From a virus: a stretch of 64,000 bases of DNA. Where the stretch lies: positions 1 to 64,000 of IMG/VR virus record IMGVR_UViG_3300028581_000018, one strand, 5' to 3'. Shown here piece by piece: positions 35,201 through 44,417 of the stretch (positions are counted from its first letter, which is position 1; the number at the start of each line of letters is the position of its first letter). The notes below the pieces were generated by a model. It did no database searches, was not told the origin of the DNA, and saw only the letters and a list, made by a program, of their open reading frames with translations. A program made the translations under genes and the position numbers.

Positions 35201-38200
35201 ATTTGATCGTATTGTCTCCCCGCCAGGTAATCTATAACTAAATGCACCAGGAACAAGCTCGCTTCGGTCAATTTTTACAGGTGCCAAGCTGTATTGTCTA
35301 ACAGGAACTGTTGTTTTTCTAGTTTGACCAGAAATAAAACCTTCAGCAAAGTTCAATAATGATTGTTCTGAAAAATTAAAACCTGAAATAGCATCTTGAA
35401 TTGTAGCGTTTACTTCAGACAAATCAACTAGGTTTACTAAATTAGAAACATTTTTACTAAAACCATTTTGTAAAAATGCAATCTGGGGCAGCATAGTAAA
35501 TACATAGTTTATAAGCTTAATATTACTATCTGACAAGTTTGGCATTCTGTTTTTTACCGCCGTAAAATCTTTTAGTTGTTTTAACTGAGAATGGTATGAC
35601 GTTGCAGTAATCTCATCAATAGATTTTCCTATAAAGTCTAATATTACATATCCTGGATATTTTTTAGAATTAGTAAGAAAATAAGATAATACAGGAAACT
35701 GCTCTGTTAGTTCTTCTGAAAAATCTTTCTTTAAAATGTTTCTATAGAACACATTTGCAAATGATGATCCAGGATCTTGAAATAACTTATAGAGATTAAA
35801 GCTGTTAATATACGCCCTGTTTTCTTTTTGAACATCTGTACTATTTGGTTGAGTAAGTTCAACAATCGCGCGCTCTATCAAGAACCTAGTATACTCATGT
35901 ATTGTTGGGAACTCCTTGTTGCGAAAATCATTAGATAAGCTTTCATACTTTCTTTGTATCTCACTAGCACTTATATAGATTTTATCTTTAGTGAGGTAAA
36001 CACCTTTTTTTAAATAATCTACATACTGAACAGGTACTGTTTCTGATACACCAAATCCTTTGTAAGAATCAGATACACCAAGTCTAAAACCACGAACAGC
36101 ATTTTGGTATAATGCTAGAACAAGTTCATCTCTAAATGCAGCATCTAACAACTCCGTGCCGGTAGCTTTATTTGATGTTTGGCTATTTGATAATCTTCTA
36201 TAACCTTCTTGTAAAGAGTTAAACTCAGTGTTATCCGTTTCAATTTTACCACTAAGTTTATTTATAAAGTTATCAATGCGCGCATCAAACCTAAAAGGTA
36301 ATACTGATTTTGTTAAGGCTATAGAAAAGTCTCCAATAAAGAAGCTACCAATCATAGACTTTTCAGAGTTTTGAATAGCGTCAACTAAAGATCTATCAAT
36401 ACGACCATCGTAAAGCAGCTCATTTAATGATGCTTCACGTTCTCTGGTTGATAGATAAGAGTTTTCTCTTGTGGTGTCTACATTTGTTGCCCGGCTAAAC
36501 TTTGTAAATGCTTCAGATATATTTGATATCTCAATAAAATGTCTTAAAACTTTTTCTTGATACTCTTTATCTACTTTAGTAGGTATAAGTTGATCTTTAA
36601 GATCATTTAGTTGAAACTCTTCTTCATTATTTAATGAGTTTAATATGATTACATTCTTATTTTTATTGTTTAAAAGTATTTTATAAGCCTCACTTGCACC
36701 TCTTTCTTTCTTTAATGCTATGAACCTTCTAACAAGTGGTTGTGATACAAAGTAAACAGCATGTTCAACTGGTACTCCTGCCATTAACATATACATTAAT
36801 ACAGGAGTAATCTCTTTGTTACCTTGTATATAGAAGATCCATGGGTTTGCGCCAACGTCAACCCAACCATTAATCATCTGACTAAAAATATCAGATATTC
36901 TTACAAGCGGTGCTTTTTTATCTGTTCTATAACTATAAGTGTTATGTAAAGATATGTTACCCTCTTTTGTTACATTTTTTGGCAACAGCATCCTTATTGG
37001 TACAGTATAATCCTCCTTATTATTTCCACTACCTGTGGATATAACATATTCTTTTGGACTAACACCTTTCAAACTATTCAATAGAATATTATAGGTGGTC
37101 ATAATTGCACCAATACCTAAAGCATCCATGGCTGTCATGTATGCTTCATACTTAGACAAGTTGTAATCAGACTCAAATAATCTAGTAGGGCTTATTACAC
37201 CAGTAGATTCTCCAGAAAAATTTAATAATGGATCATAAGTCTGTGTGAGCCTTTTTAATTTATCAGCAAGATCATCAAAGATATCTGTGCTGTTAGGTGT
37301 TATTAATGACTCATAGTTTTGAGGACTTAATATAATTTCAAGAGATGTTTCTAGTAAATCTGTTTGTAGGGCGCCGACATAATTGTTCTCAACATCTAAT
37401 ACATAAATAATCTCTTTTAGATCTTCAATACTTTCTTCTATTTCTTTATTTAACTGATTTTTATCTTGAAAAGCATTTTTTAGTTCTTTATCTAAGTTAC
37501 CTGATTCATCTTTGAATCTATCAAATTCTTTTATTTGATCAAATAACCTTTTACTAAACTTTTCTAAGATACTCCTAGATGTGTCTTTAGTTAAAATCTT
37601 AGAGGATATGCGAAGAGCTTTAATTATATCCCCGTCAGTATAATCTGGTTTAGAAAGTACTTTTTGTAATGGACTTGGTAAAAATTGAAGCTGTCCGTTT
37701 TCACGATTATCATTAATTATTTTATTAATTTCTTCAATAATAAGCTTTCTACGAACTTTAGCATACTCGAGATTGCGTATGATATTAGAGATTGTCTCTT
37801 TGTTAACTTTCTTATCTGCTTTAAGATCTTTAATTAACATTTTAACTCTTTCTATAACATCTTTCTTATCAAGATTATTTTCTTTTTCAAGTCTTGATAG
37901 TTCATCTAAAAGATCTTGTCTTGTTTTATACTTCTTAGCAGATATTATCTTACCATTTTTATTTATTCTAGGAAATAGTGATGGTAGTTTATCAAAGTCA
38001 AAGTCACCACCAGATTTACCAACAATCTCTGAAGGCAACACAATAATGTTACCCGTGCCAATTGGCAAAAACTCATATACTTCTAATGCATCAATTGAAC
38101 CTTGACCCTGCACAGGTATCCTTACACCAAGAATACTAATTGCCTGGCGGTTGTCATCTTGATGTAACCATTTATCATTTTTGATTAACTGGTTTAGCTT

Positions 38201-41200
38201 AACCCGGCTAGCCTCAATATCAAGTACTCTCTTTTTTGTACCATCTTCTTCTTCAACGATATCATATACAGCAATTATATTACCATTAAGATCTTTACGC
38301 TGAAAAAGATTTATGAAGTCTCCATGTAAGGTAATAGCTACTTTAGCAGCTTGAATCTTTTTAGGATTGTATTTATAAAAGGGTAAAAACTCATTAGTAC
38401 CTAACCATTTCTTTCTTTCACTCTCATTAGCTTTTCTCCAAAATGATCCAGGTACTTGTACCAGTCCTTCACCATATGACTTTTGCTTTATAAGGCGCCG
38501 GCTGATTGTAGAAAACATGATTGCTTCTATAGTCTGGGCATTAGGTAAAGCTGATAAATCATTAGTTAGATTACCATTAGCATCTACAGAAATCTGTTTT
38601 ACTATATGCTCTGGTAAATTTTTCTTTCTCAGTTGAGTTTGTAAAAAAGCAGCAAGTCTTTCTACTGGGCCAGAGTATGTATTACCTTCTTTTACCCAAC
38701 CTATTTCATCTAAGAAATCTTTTTCAAGATTTTTAGTAACCTCATCTACAAGTCTTAAATAGTCTTTTTCAAGTTCTTTTTTGTCCTCTATAATTATACC
38801 ATTTAAGTACAAGTTCTCAACGATAAGCTTCCTCATCTGCGTAGCAAATGTTTGACCCGCTTTCCAAACATTAGTATTGCTGGTAACCTCTTTTAAGTAC
38901 GCTAAGTTTACAGGGTTAACGGTAAACTCTGTAGACATATTTATCTTATTACGATCACCATTCTCGTAAAGATCAGTAGGATTACCAAGATTAGAAATCT
39001 TTGAACCACTAGGATAAGTAATATAATCTATATTATTGATAATCATAAGATTATGAATATCATTTAATAAAGAATCTTCATGTACATTTGGTAGTAATGG
39101 TGATATACTAAACTTGTGTAATGCAGTAATAGGGGCATCTGTCTGAAGATTACCGTACATTTGTAACTTGTAAGTTGGAAAAAATACTTTAGCGTCATTA
39201 GCATCAAGCTTTTCACCATTTACAATCTTTTGGTATAGTGCTTCTTGTTCTGGTAACCAGTTGTTTTGTGCAATTTTAAGGTGTCGGTATGTATCAATAG
39301 TCATATAAGCATGACCATCACCAATTTTCATTTCTTTACCATAAGCTTTCTCAAGAGATTCAACAACTTCTTGTCTAACAGCTTTTTGACTTCTCTTTTC
39401 TCTCGCGGCTTTAAGTTTAACAACAGCTTCAATCATTTCATTAAGACTAACAGATCTTAAGCCTGTATCTTCCTGAATAATTGCTGTATTTAAAATACTA
39501 GTTGTCTCTTTTACAACCCCATCTGGTCTAAGTTCAGACATTACCTTTTCACTGTAAACTTTGGGGTATGCTTTATTAATAGCTTGTAGTACCCATTCAT
39601 CAGAAATAAAACCTGGGCCACCAGAACCAGCACCAGCATTATACTTTGTACCAGCTTCTTTTTTGTGATTGTATTGAGCCATATCACCATAAAAGAAATT
39701 GTTCATTTCAAAACGGTGAATAAAGTAGTTTACTGTATATGCTCTAACTAACGTTTTGTTTAACTCAGCATCCTTTACATTTAAATTAAACTTTCTTAGT
39801 TCTGTTTCATCTACAGGAACAAGTGGAGCTGATTGATCGTATCTATTCTGATTTTGCTTATTAACTTCTGTAAAGTAATATTTTAGATCTTCTTTAATAG
39901 CATCAATGTTTTTCCTTACAGATTCATCAGATGTTAAACCCTTCTCAATGTCTGCGTATAGAGCACCTTTTGTCTTAGGACTTAATATATCATCAAATGC
40001 TGTAAACTTTTCACCGGCGCCATCTTTATTCAACGCTTGGTTTTGTTTGTATGTCTCATTTGTCTTAAACAAAACAATTCTTTCATACTCCGCTTTGATA
40101 TATCTTTGAAGTAATCTAAGAGCATCATCTGGTAAAAGAGTATTCTCAAATAGTTTAGGTTGTAAGTATAATTCAGCAGAACCATTTTTATCTGTTATCA
40201 TAGGAACATAAACACTAGATTTACTTTCGTGAACTAGTGTTGGCATATATCCGTGTAGGATAAAAGAATAAAAGTCAGTTATGAACTTTTGATTTATTGT
40301 TAAATCTGTAGCTGAACTAGCATTTTCTATGTTATCATATTCATCAAGCTGTTGATAACCAACATGAAACATTAACTCTAACTTATTAAGATTGTTTCTG
40401 GATTCATCTTCGTAAAAAAGTTTTTCTCGTATGATACTGTACTTGAAAAATGGATTTAGTTCTTCAGAAAACTCTACGTTAAAGCCAGATGCATCTAATA
40501 AGTTAATGCTCTCATTTAGATACATGATCTTTCGAGTCATTGAGTTATGCAGAGAAATACTACTTACCAGATCACCATTAGCATTTAGAATAATGCTATC
40601 GTTAAAAAGAGGATTATACTTAATCTCTATCTGGGCAATTTTTCTAAGAATAGTTCTTTGATTACTTATTTTAGAATCAGTACTTCTCTCAATAAATGCT
40701 TGTAGAGGATTACTTTTTAGTTTTTTGTTATTAGGATTAATGCGAATATCATCGAGCATTTTATTAGCAGCAGATAATAACTCATTAAGAGTAATTCCAC
40801 TTTTTTGTGCTTGAATTACTTCTTTAGTAGTTTTTGTAAGCTGTACACCGAGCCTTTCAAAAAACTCAAAAGCTTCCTCAAAAGTGTTTACTCTGTTTGG
40901 TAAGTTGTTTGTGTTTAATACTGCTTCGTTATTAACGCGGGGTGCCACGTTAACAAAAATATTCTGCCATCTTCTATAAACATTTCCTACACTATTAGTA
41001 GCTTTACCAGAAGTGAAAGTTTGTTTAGTATCTGTTGTATTTTCATCAACCAGAACGTTACTTTTTGTATTAATTAATGCTTCTACTGATGCTTTATCAA
41101 AGGCTGAATGAAAATTTAATAGCACCTCTAACAAAATCCTTACTCTATTTCCTGTAATATCTTGAGCTAAAGCTCTATTGGTTGTATGCTCTTTAGGTAA

Positions 41201-44200
41201 CAGTTCATATATTACTTTTAATACAGGAAACGCATCACTAGACTTTTTTATAGCATCAAGCATCTCAGTATAAGTCTTAACGCCAACAACTGTTTTTTGT
41301 AATGCATTAAGCGTTGGGCCAAATTCTTGGTTTATAGGAAACCCTAGTTTGTTCTTTATATAAACAAACTTTTCCTCACCTATACTAAAATCATAAGATT
41401 TGCTGTTAATCTCTTTTTGTGTAGCTTTTTTAAAACTAGGAATTATTCTAAGAATTGTTGTAAGCTCTTTTGGTAAATAGTCTTTCATAGGTCGACTATT
41501 TGCTCTCTTATCTCCTCCTTGTTGTAATAACTCAGAATTGTTTGATGTATCTGCGTCAACGTCAATATCAATATCTTCTTCAGCAACTACTAAATTAGTA
41601 ATAGCTGCAGATGAAGTTTGAGCATATGCTGCTAAAATACCATTTGTCTTTTTGTTATTCGCAAATGATTCAATGTCTCCAAAGTTCTCAATAACTATCT
41701 CTAGCAGTCTCTTTTGGTCTAGTAAGTTGTTTGGTTTTTCTTCAAGACTATCAAGCTCCTCATTAATATCAGCAAGTTTATTCTTAAAGGTATTTAGAAT
41801 ACCTTCAAAAATTGTTGTACGTCCTTTTGATGAATACAAGAAAGCTAAGTTGTTAGAGCGAGTTCCGTCTAGTTCTGTGTTAATTAAAGCTTTAGCTACA
41901 AGCCCATCAATAGATTGTCTAATAAGATCAAACTCTTCATCTTCAATGTTCAAAGGTGTTTTATCATCTTTTACACTCTTAGCACGATTCAAGACATCAA
42001 ACATTGAGTTATTAATGTTTGGTTGAAGATTTAGAAGCTTACCAAAGTAAAGTTTCTCAAATGCTTCAGCCACTGCCGGTACACTCATTGCATCTACATA
42101 GACAGCATTTCTATTAGTGCCCCCAAACAAAGCCTTTAAAAGATTCCAGATCTTTCTAAAGATTGTATTTTTTGCAGGAGAACCCTTCTCAGGATTTTGG
42201 AATCGAGCATAATCTCTAAACTGCTCGGCTAAATATTCTTCTATTTGAAAGAAAGAAGCATCGCTAAAACTTACTACCTCACCATTAACAGTTGTAAATA
42301 CACCGGGTTTTTTACGAACCTCTTTATATAGTTTTACTTTTTCTTCAGTGGTTAAGTATAGCTGAGTAAAACCGTGCCATGCTTCGTGGTAAATATCTAC
42401 AGAACTTGATCCTTTATAAAGGGTGATGCCTGATCTTGAAAATGTGGCCCAAGCATTACTATTAACAATACTAAGTAATCTGTTTAAAGGTATTACTTTT
42501 GAAAGGGGACTATTCGCCCACCATTTTTCAGCATCACGAATTTGTTCTTCTGTGACTGCGTTTTCTAGATTTGTTGCCCTAAACAAATCGTCAAAACTTA
42601 AATTAAAAAGATCAGGGTTACCAGGATTTAAATTCTCATTGTCTTGCTCTTCTACAGTTTTTTCTTCTGCAGGTGAAGTTTCTTGTTCAACCTCTGGAGT
42701 TTTTTGTAGAGTATCTAAGTCTGGTAATGTATATCTGAAAAGAGGATTTAATGCAACAATTTGACCTTCTGCATTTGGTTTACTAGCACGTACTTTAATA
42801 TTGTTGTATAACCAGCTATAATAGTTAGAATTGTCCTTAACTTTCAGTTCTCCATTTTCAACTTTAATATTTGTATATATACCATTTGTAAAGTTTGTAA
42901 GATTAATATTTACAAGAATGTTTTGTTTAAACACCTCCTCAAGTGCAGACTTAAGATTTTCATCTCCTATCTTGTATTGAGTTTCCTTACCATCGGCATC
43001 TTTTATAGTAACTGTTTCTGCAGATTTATTATATATAACTTGAGGACGATCTGTAGCCTTAACAGTAGTAAGAAGATTATTTCCAATCTTTACAAAAAAC
43101 GTTTCAAGATACTTATATCTAGTATCAGAGCTTATATTAATATTGTCAACTAGTATATTTTGTTCAGAAAGAAGCATTATTATAGCTTCTGTTAAACCAG
43201 GAACATCTTTAAAATAAGGCTTAACTGCCTCAACATGTTCATCTGATAAGTTTCTAACAAGATTAGTGATCTTTAAAAACTTATCAAAAATACCCTTTCG
43301 ACGAATCCAATCTTCTGAATCTATTTGTTCATCACTTGCATCTATACGTATATCTCTTAGAAGACCTGGTGTATTATCATAGTTAGAACTACCTATTGAT
43401 GTAATAGGCATTGTTACTTGAGTATTGTTTTCTGTTACATACTTTTTAGTTTCTTCTAGTCGCTTAATAAGTTCTAATTGAGCAGCAATTGCTTCTCGGC
43501 TTTTTAGTGTAGCAATTTTATCTTTATTTCTAGTAAAGTTATATATCACACCCCCAGTGCCATCTTCTGTAATGTTTCCTTCATTATCAAACAAATAAGG
43601 TACACCCTTAGCATCTGTTACAATTAAAATTGTAAGGTTTTCTCTCCTATTGTAAAGATTTGATCTTTGAAATCTATTCATTGACGCAAAGTCTCCACTA
43701 CCCAAATATTCTTTATCTAGCTCTATATCTAAATTTTGGTGAGCCATCATTGTATAGTACAATGGCTTACCATTATACATCAAAGGTTGACCAGGAACCG
43801 TTTCTTCATTATTTTTCTGTTGTTTAGAAACTTTCTCTTTGAATTTATAAATTCTATTTTTTACAGGATCTTCTTCATCACGAAGAGTTTGAATTGGTAC
43901 AGTTACTTTTTCTTGTTCAATTTGAAAAGCTTGTTCTCGGGTATCTGTGTTTGGACTACTAGAATAAGTAAAAACCGGTTCTGAAGTATTAAGTTCTATT
44001 TTACGTTTGTTATCTTCTGTTGCTTCGTATTGTCCTAGTACAATTCTTTGTGAATCTATAATCTCTAGAATAGTTTGTAATGAACCAGTTATTGTAGTAA
44101 TTAACTTTTTAACCTCTTCAATATCTTTGAATGTTTCAATTGAAATACTCAGTTTATCTGAGTAATTAATTCTTGCAAGATATCTTTTAACTTCAGGTAC

Positions 44201-44413
44201 AAAATATGATAAACCTGATATTAACTCAGGTACCATCATGGCATATGCTAATGCTGTATTCTCATCATTATTTTTACGAACTAATGAATATATTTTTTGA
44301 GCAAACGGTACCACAGAAAAATTTTTCTGATCTGCAGTAATCATTTTCTGAATGTCTTTTAATAGAAGAGCACTTACTCGTTGTATTTGCTCTTTTGGTA
44401 TAGCACAGTTCAT
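32264..44413 (-). CDS. Giant crAss-like phage RNA polymerase polyprotein, 4049 aa
   Basis: The polymerase signature is GKSGGDFDFDKLPSLF near residue 2135, matching the DxDxD metal motif of the single-chain RNA polymerases of crAss-like phages (phi14:2 gp66 type). YPSGSK near 1800 is the likely lysine-bearing barrel partner. Upstream, DIYHEAWHGF near residue 675 with EEYLAEQF is a zincin-type peptidase motif. The C-terminal 900 residues are separate modules: macro-like (about 3165-3310; GGVHGAGLAQAAKAKG), SLOG-like (3390-3490; FVVGDMPNVDSQFIDYL), DUF4326-like (3520-3650; FGNPFSEAG, MHPTALAEVV) and AlkB-like 2OG-Fe(II) dioxygenase (3685-3910; HRD, AHDTPKG, LTFRRA). TTQPS-type linkers separate them. 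Probably co-packaged with DNA and used for early transcription; the tail modules are discussed under findings. Confidence 0.88.
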   Translation of the reverse strand: MNCAIPKEQIQRVSALLLKDIQKMITADQKNFSVVPFAQKIYSLVRKNNDENTALAYAMMVPELISGLSYFVPEVKRYLARINYSDKLSISIETFKDIEEVKKLITTITGSLQTILEIIDSQRIVLGQYEATEDNKRKIELNTSEPVFTYSSSPNTDTREQAFQIEQEKVTVPIQTLRDEEDPVKNRIYKFKEKVSKQQKNNEETVPGQPLMYNGKPLYYTMMAHQNLDIELDKEYLGSGDFASMNRFQRSNLYNRRENLTILIVTDAKGVPYLFDNEGNITEDGTGGVIYNFTRNKDKIATLKSREAIAAQLELIKRLEETKKYVTENNTQVTMPITSIGSSNYDNTPGLLRDIRIDASDEQIDSEDWIRRKGIFDKFLKITNLVRNLSDEHVEAVKPYFKDVPGLTEAIIMLLSEQNILVDNINISSDTRYKYLETFFVKIGNNLLTTVKATDRPQVIYNKSAETVTIKDADGKETQYKIGDENLKSALEEVFKQNILVNINLTNFTNGIYTNIKVENGELKVKDNSNYYSWLYNNIKVRASKPNAEGQIVALNPLFRYTLPDLDTLQKTPEVEQETSPAEEKTVEEQDNENLNPGNPDLFNLSFDDLFRATNLENAVTEEQIRDAEKWWANSPLSKVIPLNRLLSIVNSNAWATFSRSGITLYKGSSSVDIYHEAWHGFTQLYLTTEEKVKLYKEVRKKPGVFTTVNGEVVSFSDASFFQIEEYLAEQFRDYARFQNPEKGSPAKNTIFRKIWNLLKALFGGTNRNAVYVDAMSVPAVAEAFEKLYFGKLLNLQPNINNSMFDVLNRAKSVKDDKTPLNIEDEEFDLIRQSIDGLVAKALINTELDGTRSNNLAFLYSSKGRTTIFEGILNTFKNKLADINEELDSLEEKPNNLLDQKRLLEIVIENFGDIESFANNKKTNGILAAYAQTSSAAITNLVVAEEDIDIDVDADTSNNSELLQQGGDKRANSRPMKDYLPKELTTILRIIPSFKKATQKEINSKSYDFSIGEEKFVYIKNKLGFPINQEFGPTLNALQKTVVGVKTYTEMLDAIKKSSDAFPVLKVIYELLPKEHTTNRALAQDITGNRVRILLEVLLNFHSAFDKASVEALINTKSNVLVDENTTDTKQTFTSGKATNSVGNVYRRWQNIFVNVAPRVNNEAVLNTNNLPNRVNTFEEAFEFFERLGVQLTKTTKEVIQAQKSGITLNELLSAANKMLDDIRINPNNKKLKSNPLQAFIERSTDSKISNQRTILRKIAQIEIKYNPLFNDSIILNANGDLVSSISLHNSMTRKIMYLNESINLLDASGFNVEFSEELNPFFKYSIIREKLFYEDESRNNLNKLELMFHVGYQQLDEYDNIENASSATDLTINQKFITDFYSFILHGYMPTLVHESKSSVYVPMITDKNGSAELYLQPKLFENTLLPDDALRLLQRYIKAEYERIVLFKTNETYKQNQALNKDGAGEKFTAFDDILSPKTKGALYADIEKGLTSDESVRKNIDAIKEDLKYYFTEVNKQNQNRYDQSAPLVPVDETELRKFNLNVKDAELNKTLVRAYTVNYFIHRFEMNNFFYGDMAQYNHKKEAGTKYNAGAGSGGPGFISDEWVLQAINKAYPKVYSEKVMSELRPDGVVKETTSILNTAIIQEDTGLRSVSLNEMIEAVVKLKAAREKRSQKAVRQEVVESLEKAYGKEMKIGDGHAYMTIDTYRHLKIAQNNWLPEQEALYQKIVNGEKLDANDAKVFFPTYKLQMYGNLQTDAPITALHKFSISPLLPNVHEDSLLNDIHNLMIINNIDYITYPSGSKISNLGNPTDLYENGDRNKINMSTEFTVNPVNLAYLKEVTSNTNVWKAGQTFATQMRKLIVENLYLNGIIIEDKKELEKDYLRLVDEVTKNLEKDFLDEIGWVKEGNTYSGPVERLAAFLQTQLRKKNLPEHIVKQISVDANGNLTNDLSALPNAQTIEAIMFSTISRRLIKQKSYGEGLVQVPGSFWRKANESERKKWLGTNEFLPFYKYNPKKIQAAKVAITLHGDFINLFQRKDLNGNIIAVYDIVEEEDGTKKRVLDIEASRVKLNQLIKNDKWLHQDDNRQAISILGVRIPVQGQGSIDALEVYEFLPIGTGNIIVLPSEIVGKSGGDFDFDKLPSLFPRINKNGKIISAKKYKTRQDLLDELSRLEKENNLDKKDVIERVKMLIKDLKADKKVNKETISNIIRNLEYAKVRRKLIIEEINKIINDNRENGQLQFLPSPLQKVLSKPDYTDGDIIKALRISSKILTKDTSRSILEKFSKRLFDQIKEFDRFKDESGNLDKELKNAFQDKNQLNKEIEESIEDLKEIIYVLDVENNYVGALQTDLLETSLEIILSPQNYESLITPNSTDIFDDLADKLKRLTQTYDPLLNFSGESTGVISPTRLFESDYNLSKYEAYMTAMDALGIGAIMTTYNILLNSLKGVSPKEYVISTGSGNNKEDYTVPIRMLLPKNVTKEGNISLHNTYSYRTDKKAPLVRISDIFSQMINGWVDVGANPWIFYIQGNKEITPVLMYMLMAGVPVEHAVYFVSQPLVRRFIALKKERGASEAYKILLNNKNKNVIILNSLNNEEEFQLNDLKDQLIPTKVDKEYQEKVLRHFIEISNISEAFTKFSRATNVDTTRENSYLSTREREASLNELLYDGRIDRSLVDAIQNSEKSMIGSFFIGDFSIALTKSVLPFRFDARIDNFINKLSGKIETDNTEFNSLQEGYRRLSNSQTSNKATGTELLDAAFRDELVLALYQNAVRGFRLGVSDSYKGFGVSETVPVQYVDYLKKGVYLTKDKIYISASEIQRKYESLSNDFRNKEFPTIHEYTRFLIERAIVELTQPNSTDVQKENRAYINSFNLYKLFQDPGSSFANVFYRNILKKDFSEELTEQFPVLSYFLTNSKKYPGYVILDFIGKSIDEITATSYHSQLKQLKDFTAVKNRMPNLSDSNIKLINYVFTMLPQIAFLQNGFSKNVSNLVNLVDLSEVNATIQDAISGFNFSEQSLLNFAEGFISGQTRKTTVPVRQYSLAPVKIDRSELVPGAFSYRLPGGETIRSNYVPSKNFRNLLFTNEQYGYSKPYDYYDLVIKQDQTGGVYVVYPTTLDKTEAARSPYLRNTTTRAKYLPISIGFKEVGDGFIEGGQPTQSTKAPVSNDKVLEGDIFALPGIPVITTNLGGVHGAGLAQAAKAKGLVKQGEGNFKATDDVVQLPVKKKWSDDMSMNNNMELLKESLRSLIKVSKENPTKTYLLPLAGLGHGEGSIEEILPLLIKTVQASPNIKLVIPSENVNLGRQGTVRKDYTRENLPKIKEMLANAGISSVQRTTQPSTSIGGFQGYKGDFENTGKGTPEGDGKDKAMRAVADSFVVEVSNTNPSSSLTSLKTGSIIEQKGTKEQTVARSTKNLADPGKAVMLARNGSLKGKPLLQETKDMIKFYHDDFNMEFVVGDMPNVDSQFIDYLQEIGAKFAVYHTGATSRIKVKETTQPSTSVKPTIDTSREWKGDLKTAEVYDKNNPKLVNTMRTEAAKPNEHFGNPFSEAGYGGTIKVAGISEAVRAYKDWLLGVDEPISDYMEYSVATTGKEMELRDTLLQDVNEKQREWILNQINQGKLDGATLLYAGKSAARGQGMHPTALAEVVEQLRTTTQPTQAPVSTNQQVVSEPYGVVVAETKPSVDKTQDFIDIIQPQIRAQAYKENASGTANDMFMYGLRWTRKSTAKAPLNNKSYANAGLATTDAKAKDNYVYDTVDQNGNPLAPVSNLQPIIEEIQNTLGIDMSNYDAVIGNIYLPGQNIATHRDTTESLSARNYPVVVYTIGNNSGIGIYEDKNNPGSPSFRSDSRKEIPTQNGTIYTFGMDGKGRFELAHDTPKGVKRDQKFPPITLPNGTVIENYTITLTFRRAADLTPGMPTAPAKLTSQQRTTQPSPVVQGTTPSIEDAKKRINEQLSQIEEILSNPRNAVVMDMSLLINDILKQNTPQIAGSKVIAEYLYGELYKRFNLPVPGSSKFGVMDLIIENQEGIAGETLVSEDLIGLDLDGTCFRV
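32622..32639 (-). repeat. Linker-coding repeat, copy A
   Basis: An 18-base sequence (plus strand GGTTGAGTAGTGCGTTGT) encodes QRTTQP in the linker after the AlkB-like domain of the 4049-residue protein. It is identical to 34401-34418. The shorter core GGTTGAGTAGT also occurs at 33927-33937 and, in another gene, at 56880-56890. Confidence 0.85.
34401..34418 (-). repeat. Linker-coding repeat, copy B
   Basis: Identical to 32622-32639, coding the TTQPS linker after the macro-like domain of the 4049-residue protein. The 5' flank ACTAGTAGAT is shared with the copy at about 33927. Confidence 0.85.
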
Positions 44414-44417
44414 ATGT

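Noticed and set aside
41652-42026. 124-aa plus-strand open frame opposite the polymerase giant
   Set aside because: Low-complexity Ser/Leu/Phe composition expected from antisense of charged helices.
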